From Acidobacteriota bacterium (GTDB lineage: Bacteria > Acidobacteriota > Terriglobia > UBA7540): a stretch of 6,858 nucleotides of DNA. The DNA lies in contig JAJXZM010000260.1 of assembly GCA_021780055.1 (NCBI GenBank), positions 1 through 6,858 of the forward strand, written 5' to 3'. This document shows, one piece after another, positions 1-4,455 of this stretch; within the stretch, counting starts at the first letter, position 1, and each line of letters starts with the position of its first letter. A model generated the notes under the pieces. The model was not told where the DNA came from, did no database searches, and saw only the letters and a list, made by a program, of their open reading frames with translations. Position numbers and translations under genes: made by a program.

Positions 1-1
1 T

Positions 2-2089
2 CAGGCCGAGATTGATCGCCTCATACAATCCTCTTCCGCTGAAGACATCGCTCAGATCTATTTGCTCAGCACGCAAATCCAGCAGCAGATCATGCGCGAG
101 TCTGTGCCAGCCGAACTTGAGACCTATATTCTGTCTGCTTACAAGGAACTTGAAAGAGAGGAGGGGCGAGGGGTGAAAGTTTCCCTCCGCAGCAGCGCGA
201 TCGGCGAAGATTCCGGCGAAACCTCGTATGCAGGGTTGTACCGGTCCGAATTGAACGTCAGCGGCGACAACCTGACGCGTGCCTATAAGGAGGTTGTGGC
301 AAGCAAGTACACCCCCCAGGCAATGATCTACCGGCTGAACCGGGGCCTCCGAGATGACCAGGTTGACATGTGTGTGGGATGCATGCCCATGGTAAACGCC
401 GTGGCTGGCGGGGTCATTTACTCCAGGAACCCTCTTGACAGAAGCGATGAGCGGATATTCATCCATTCCGCCTTTGGCTTGCCGAAGGCAGTTGTAGATG
501 GGAGTGTAGAAGCGGATCTTCTGGTCGTCACTAGAAATCCAGCCCAGATCGAACAGGAACACATTGCGGCAAAAAGGGAAAAATTTGTCTGCTACCCGGA
601 AGAAGGCATCCGCCGGCTTGAAATCGGCAGCGAAGAGGGTTCGCGGGTTTCCATCTCCGGGTCCAAGGCGCTGGAACTGGCGAATATTGCAGCCCGCATA
701 GAAGACCATTTCGGAGTGGCTCAGGATATTGAATGGGCCTTGGATGAGAAAGGAGAAATCGTCATCCTTCAATGCCGTCCTCTCCGGCAGCGGAACGTGA
801 TAGCACAAGGTGGAAGGGAGGCATACCGTGTCGAGACTTGTGAAGTCATCGCTTCCGGCGGCATTACGGCAAGTCCCGGCGCCGGGTACGGGCCGGTTTT
901 CGCGGTCACAAAGGAAAGTGAGGTCCTTTCGTTTCCGCAGGGGGCGGTCCTGGTGGTAAAGCAGCCGCTCCCAAGGTGGGCCACGTTGCTCAGCGGGGCC
1001 GCAGCAATAATCGCAGAGCAAGGCTCGGTGGCTGGGCATCTCGCCAGTGTTGCCCGGGAAATTGGCGTGCCTGCGATCATGGGACTCGAAGGCGCACTGA
1101 AGCTGCTCGAAAACGGCCGGCCTGTGACAGTGGATGCCGATGGCCTGAGGGTCTGCAGCGGGAAGATTGAGCGACTGCTCGCAAACAGGGAAGAACCCAG
1201 GAGACTTATGGATGGCTCTCCAGTCCTGGATGTTCTGAACAGGGCTTCCGAATGCATAGATCCTCTGAATTTGCTTGACCCGGAAGCGCCGGACTTCAGA
1301 CCTTCTTACTGCCGGACACTTCACGATATAACCCGATTTTGCCACGAGCAGGCCGTCGCGGAAGTCTTTAACTTCGGAAGAGAACACCACTTCTCCGAGA
1401 AAGCGAGCAAACAGTTGGTTTGCGGAATCCCCATGAAGTGGTGGGTGCTCAATCTTGATGACGGATTTGGAAAAGAAGTTTCGGGCAAGTTGGTGAACCT
1501 GGAGGACATCGTATCGATCCCGATGCTTGCTCTCTGGGAGGGCATTGTCGCTGTGCCATGGGCAGGGCCTCCGGCAATTGACGCCGGCGGTTTCATGGCA
1601 ATTCTGATGGAAGCCGCTGCCAATCCTGCGCTGGACCCATCTCTGCCTTCACCCTACACGAACCGTAACTATTTCATGATTTCGAAGAACTTCTGCAGCC
1701 TTACTTCCCGGTTCGGTTTTCATTTTTCAAACGTCGAGGCGCTCGTCAGCGAAAGGGCGAACGAGAATTACGTGAGTTTTTCATTCAAGGGTGGCGCTGC
1801 CGACTATGACAGGCGCGCGCGTCGCGTGCGCATGGTGGGGGCGATTGTGGATGAGTTCGGATTCCGCAGCAAGGTGCAGGACGATTGGATAACGGCGCGA
1901 GTGGAAGGTGACGATGAGAACGGAATGAGACAGAAGCTCAGAATATTGGGATATCTGCTCTTCCATACTCGCCAGCTCGATATGGTCATGTCGAATGAGG
2001 CGGCCTATGAGCAATGGAAACAGAAACTGCTGGCGGACATTTCAGGCGTCGTGCTCGCCGGACGAACGGAGAACGCAACTCGCAATTAA
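2..2089 (+). CDS. PEP-synthase-like protein: ATP-grasp and phosphohistidine domains with a non-canonical C-terminal region (5' partial)
   Basis: The frame is open to the left edge, so the true start lies upstream; the TTG at 62 is only the first start-like codon. Residues are numbered from that TTG. Residues up to about 240 match the ATP-binding half of pyruvate-water dikinase/PPDK. They carry RSSA (43-46), an acidic ED followed by SYAG, GGVIYSRNP, a GLPKAVVDG stretch, DIEWA, and the closing QCRP with Q237 and R239. About 262-372 is the swivelling PEP-utiliser domain, with SVAGH placing the phosphoryl-accepting histidine at H326, followed by AREIGVPAIMG. Canonical enzymes then have a PEP/pyruvate TIM barrel with GLxRxE and C-terminal Cys-Gly motifs. 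None are visible here. Instead about 385-660 is a different region with NRNYFMISKNF (534-544) and a YVSFSFKGGAAD stretch (570-581). ATP-dependent autophosphorylation on histidine looks possible, but PEP synthesis does not. The acceptor is unknown. The family resemblance is firm; a signalling role with the downstream kinase is inference. Confidence 0.88.
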   Translation, partial: QAEIDRLIQSSSAEDIAQIYLLSTQIQQQIMRESVPAELETYILSAYKELEREEGRGVKVSLRSSAIGEDSGETSYAGLYRSELNVSGDNLTRAYKEVVASKYTPQAMIYRLNRGLRDDQVDMCVGCMPMVNAVAGGVIYSRNPLDRSDERIFIHSAFGLPKAVVDGSVEADLLVVTRNPAQIEQEHIAAKREKFVCYPEEGIRRLEIGSEEGSRVSISGSKALELANIAARIEDHFGVAQDIEWALDEKGEIVILQCRPLRQRNVIAQGGREAYRVETCEVIASGGITASPGAGYGPVFAVTKESEVLSFPQGAVLVVKQPLPRWATLLSGAAAIIAEQGSVAGHLASVAREIGVPAIMGLEGALKLLENGRPVTVDADGLRVCSGKIERLLANREEPRRLMDGSPVLDVLNRASECIDPLNLLDPEAPDFRPSYCRTLHDITRFCHEQAVAEVFNFGREHHFSEKASKQLVCGIPMKWWVLNLDDGFGKEVSGKLVNLEDIVSIPMLALWEGIVAVPWAGPPAIDAGGFMAILMEAAANPALDPSLPSPYTNRNYFMISKNFCSLTSRFGFHFSNVEALVSERANENYVSFSFKGGAADYDRRARRVRMVGAIVDEFGFRSKVQDDWITARVEGDDENGMRQKLRILGYLLFHTRQLDMVMSNEAAYEQWKQKLLADISGVVLAGRTENATRN

Positions 2090-2114
2090 GCAGTCATTCC
2101 CACAGCTGCCGATG

Positions 2115-2181
2115 CCCCGCTCTTTGAACTTTATTCATGCGCAAAGTCATGATTTTGCCGGGTGTGTAGTCCTGAGCGGGG
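2115..2181. repeat. 8-bp perfect inverted repeat with a 51-nt loop, between the PEP-synthase-like and kinase genes
   Basis: CCCCGCTC at 2115-2122 is exactly mirrored by GAGCGGGG at 2174-2181, and two flanking wobble pairs could extend it. It is not followed by a T-run and the loop is long, so it is not a classical intrinsic terminator. It could be an RNA hairpin between the two genes, a divided operator, or chance. A smaller TCATG/CATGA pair lies inside the loop (2135-2152). Confidence 0.3.
2124..2153 (+). promoter_or_regulatory. weak sigma-70-like promoter candidate ahead of the histidine kinase
   Basis: TTGAAC (2124-2129) and CATGAT (2148-2153) each match the -35 and -10 consensus at four of six positions, with an 18-bp spacer. 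The pair lies in the 156-bp gap, about 90 bp before the chosen kinase start, and inside the loop of the inverted repeat. Matches of this quality occur by chance, so this is only a candidate. The alternative is that the kinase is read through from the upstream gene. Confidence 0.15.
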
Positions 2182-2245
2182 TGGATTGTCCGCGGCACTC
2201 GATACGCCAAGCGCCCCCTACAAATTTCCCCCCATTGGTTCTCGC

Positions 2246-3985
2246 ATGAGTGATAGGCGTTATTTCAAGTCTCTGACGAAGAAGATGGCGCTGATTGTTA
2301 TCCTGGTCTCCTTGACGCCGCTGACATTGATAACAGGCTTGATGGGCTACTACTTTGAGACTTATTACCGGGAAAAGATCCTGGAGAACCTGCAAGAATC
2401 GCTGAAGAGACATCAGCAGCACATCAACTGGTATCTGGATAGAACCCTCTCTGATGTCGAGTTTCTTGCCAATTCCAGCTCATATGACGAACTGGCGAGG
2501 AACACTTATCTCCAAAACGAATTGCGACTGCTTCGAAATGCCTACCCCCATGCTTTTGTCGACTTGGGAGTAGTAAGCCCGGAGGGCGTGCAGATTTCGT
2601 ACGCTGGTGATTTGAATCTCACTGACGCCAACTACTCCCAGGCAGATTGGTTCCGCGCGGCCATAAAGAAAGATCATTACGTAAGCGACGTGTTCCTCGG
2701 GCTTCGCCGCAAGCCACACTTTGTCATTTGCGTAAAGAAGAAACGAGCGAACTCATTTTGGTTGTTGCGCGCAACGGTAAGCTTCGTCGACTTTAACTCA
2801 TTGGTTGATGAGATTCGAGTGAGTGAAACAGGGTCAGCATTCATTGTAAATACCAAAGGAGAGTTTCAGTCGCAGCCGCGGGCTGAACTTATATCGAACA
2901 TAGGTGGATTGCTGAGGACAACACCGTGGGTGGATGGGGAAGAAAAGCCAGGGGCGAAAACCGCCGCCTTGCGCTTTGCCGAGGCCAAAGTGATTTTGTC
3001 CGGGAGTAATACGTTAGCTGGAACGGTTAAGAGCCGCAGAGAAAACATCCTGTTTATTCTCATGCCGCTCAAGTCCGGTGAGTGGACTCTGGTCTATCAA
3101 CAGCAGTGGAATGACGCATTCTCTGAGATCAATCGCGCGAGGGCGACGGCGCTGACGATCTTTTTTGCCGGCTGCCTCGCCGTGCTGCTTGCTGCCATTT
3201 TAATATCCCGCAAGGCGGTTGGGCAGATCGAAAGGGCTGAGCTCGAAAAGGAAAGAATGAACACCCAGGTGACCGAGGCGCGAAAACTCGCATCCATCGG
3301 CGAGCTTGCGGCTGGAGTCGCTCATGAGATCAACAATCCTGTTGCAATTATGCTCGAGCACGCCGGGTGGATGGAAGACTTGCTCGGGGAAGAAGACTTC
3401 CAGAAAGCGGAAATCCTGGACGAGTTCAAGCAGTCCCTCAAGCAGATCAGCATTCAGGGAGTCCGGTGCAAAGAAATTACTCATAAGCTGCTCAGCTTTG
3501 CCCGCAGTACAGACCGCACTCACACCAGGATCCAACTGAACAACACCATAGGTGAAACTTTGAATGTTGTCTGCAATGCCAGTTCAAAGCTCGACGGCAT
3601 AACAATTCAGACGGATCTGGATCGGGGCCTGCCGACTGTCATGGCCTCACAGACCGAGATGGAAGAGGTTTTTATGAACCTCATTAAAAACGCCATCGAC
3701 GCGATGAGCCCTGGAGGCGGCTCACTGATGATACGGAGCAGGAGGGAAGACAACGAAGTAGTCGTCGACATCTCTGACACCGGACATGGAATGTCCGAGA
3801 CTGTCATGGCGCGCGTGTTCGATCCTTTTTTTACCACCAAGCCCGCTGGTCAGGGCACCGGGTTGGGATTGTCAATCTGCTACGGAATCATCAAGAAGCT
3901 TGGAGGAAGCCTCACAGCCGACAGCACAGTTGGGGTCGGGACAACTTTTCACATACGTATTCCTATTGAGAAAGCGCGCGCGTGA
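2246..3985 (+). CDS. membrane-bound Cache-type sensor histidine kinase (NtrB-like core)
   Basis: This 579-residue protein senses a signal outside the membrane and autophosphorylates on histidine. Residues 13-37 form the first membrane segment. About 40-295 is an extracytoplasmic sensor with the helical start and mixed alpha/beta pattern of a double Cache (dCache) domain, for example YSQADWFRAA and a later GSAFIVNTKGEF strand-turn. The second membrane segment is about 301-321. No clear HAMP follows; a short charged coiled-coil linker leads to HisKA, where GVAHEINNP gives the phosphorylated H360. The HATPase core is complete: N-box N478 and N482, G1 DTGHG (D511), F-box DPFFTTK, and G2 GTGLGL (537-542). 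An in-frame GTG at 2162 would add 28 residues of poor character just before the basic membrane-proximal start, so I chose ATG 2246. Neither start has a good Shine-Dalgarno. No response regulator lies in the window. The gene sits 156 bp after the PEP-synthase-like gene on the same strand. Ligand unknown. Confidence 0.93.
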   Translation: MSDRRYFKSLTKKMALIVILVSLTPLTLITGLMGYYFETYYREKILENLQESLKRHQQHINWYLDRTLSDVEFLANSSSYDELARNTYLQNELRLLRNAYPHAFVDLGVVSPEGVQISYAGDLNLTDANYSQADWFRAAIKKDHYVSDVFLGLRRKPHFVICVKKKRANSFWLLRATVSFVDFNSLVDEIRVSETGSAFIVNTKGEFQSQPRAELISNIGGLLRTTPWVDGEEKPGAKTAALRFAEAKVILSGSNTLAGTVKSRRENILFILMPLKSGEWTLVYQQQWNDAFSEINRARATALTIFFAGCLAVLLAAILISRKAVGQIERAELEKERMNTQVTEARKLASIGELAAGVAHEINNPVAIMLEHAGWMEDLLGEEDFQKAEILDEFKQSLKQISIQGVRCKEITHKLLSFARSTDRTHTRIQLNNTIGETLNVVCNASSKLDGITIQTDLDRGLPTVMASQTEMEEVFMNLIKNAIDAMSPGGGSLMIRSRREDNEVVVDISDTGHGMSETVMARVFDPFFTTKPAGQGTGLGLSICYGIIKKLGGSLTADSTVGVGTTFHIRIPIEKARA

Positions 3986-4329
3986 GTACCGTGAATCATC
4001 CCGCGGCCGCCACGGGCACCACGTAAGTTACAACGTCTCGGCAAGTCTTACTGATCTGGGGAAAGCGCTGAAAATCCCGAAAAACAGAGGCCACGAGGGT
4101 GATCGTGATTGTATGGGCAACTTGCGCCTGCGGCGGTGCCCGATGCAGACGAACCGTGTCTGGAGTTGCGATTGTGTGAGCGCGGCAACCCACGACGGCG
4201 GATCGCTCCACCTGTTCACGCGGCTCGACGGACCTGACAGGCACATCGGCCGCGAACGGATAGTCATCTGTGGTGTTGGAGTTCGCCCTTAAACGCTCCT
4301 AATTTGCGGAAGATGACTCCTGGAAACGT

Positions 4330-4406
4330 GCTGGCGGGCATGTTATTGGGACTTTGGCGTATGATCTTCATTATTTTAAAGACTCTTGCGCTGGCGGAAT
4401 GTTGGG
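4330..4406. repeat. imperfect direct repeat pair, 60 bp apart, upstream of the GH127 gene
   Basis: GCTGGCGG at 4330-4337 recurs exactly at 4390-4397. Each copy is followed shortly by ATGTT (4340-4344 and 4399-4403) and then GGG (4348-4350 and 4404-4406). With small indels the similarity spans about 17-21 bp. The copies flank the promoter-like pair, and the second ends about 50 bp before the start codon, a spacing compatible with a regulator binding both copies. A short chance duplication is equally possible. Confidence 0.35.
4346..4374 (+). promoter_or_regulatory. weak sigma-70-like promoter candidate for the GH127 gene
   Basis: TTGGGA (4346-4351) and CATTAT (4369-4374) are separated by 17 bp, each matching the consensus at four of six positions. 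The pair lies in the only AT-rich patch of this intergenic region, about 80 bp before the ATG, between the two direct-repeat copies. This would leave a leader of roughly 70 nt. Position supports it more than sequence quality does. Confidence 0.25.
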
Positions 4407-4441
4407 CGTAAAGTGCAGACGCATTAACCGGAGTAAAAGCT

Positions 4442-4449
4442 GGGAGGTG
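4442..4449 (+). promoter_or_regulatory. strong Shine-Dalgarno fixing the GH127 start
   Basis: GGGAGGTG lies eight bases (counted from the end of GGAGG) before the ATG at 4456. It is the best ribosome binding site in the window. The protein starting there has a twin-arginine leader immediately at its N-terminus, so site and product agree on the start. Confidence 0.8.
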
Positions 4450-4455
4450 TGACTG

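Larger units (their letters stand above)
3986..4455. other. 470-bp intergenic region without a convincing gene
   Basis: No recognisable domain appears in any frame. On the plus strand a GTG at 3982 overlaps the kinase TGA and opens only 14 codons, to TAA at 4024-4026. On the minus strand one frame is open from a stop near 4303 down to TGA at 3996-3998, with a possible GTG start at 4244. Its product has G/C-rich third positions but no motif I recognise. Small hairpins (for example GGGCA at 4115-4119 with TGCCC at 4137-4141) lack a following T-run, so I see no clear terminator for the kinase. The right end holds the direct repeats, promoter candidate and ribosome binding site listed separately. 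Confidence 0.6.

Noticed and set aside
769..1257. Minus-strand 162-codon open frame inside the PEP-synthase-like gene
   Set aside because: It is antisense to the phosphohistidine domain, whose plus-strand motifs are unmistakable, and its Ser/Pro/Thr-rich product looks like a shadow.
2..2089. Bona fide PEP synthase (ppsA) or pyruvate phosphate dikinase (ppdK)
   Set aside because: The ATP-binding and histidine domains fit, but the PEP/pyruvate-binding barrel motifs required for catalysis are missing, so a gene symbol is not justified.
4000..4141. Intrinsic terminator after the kinase gene
   Set aside because: The only stems are 4-5 bp, with mismatched interiors, and no T-run follows.
3786..4292. 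Plus-strand 168-codon open frame overlapping the kinase end
   Set aside because: It begins inside the kinase ATPase domain in another frame, has no motif, and its extension past the kinase stop is low-complexity in character. It is a shadow frame.
4390..4406. Possible sigma-54 promoter (TGGC...TTG) before the GH127 gene
   Set aside because: The -12 element would be TTGG rather than TTGC and the spacing is one base short. The other repeat copy lacks a -12 element as well.
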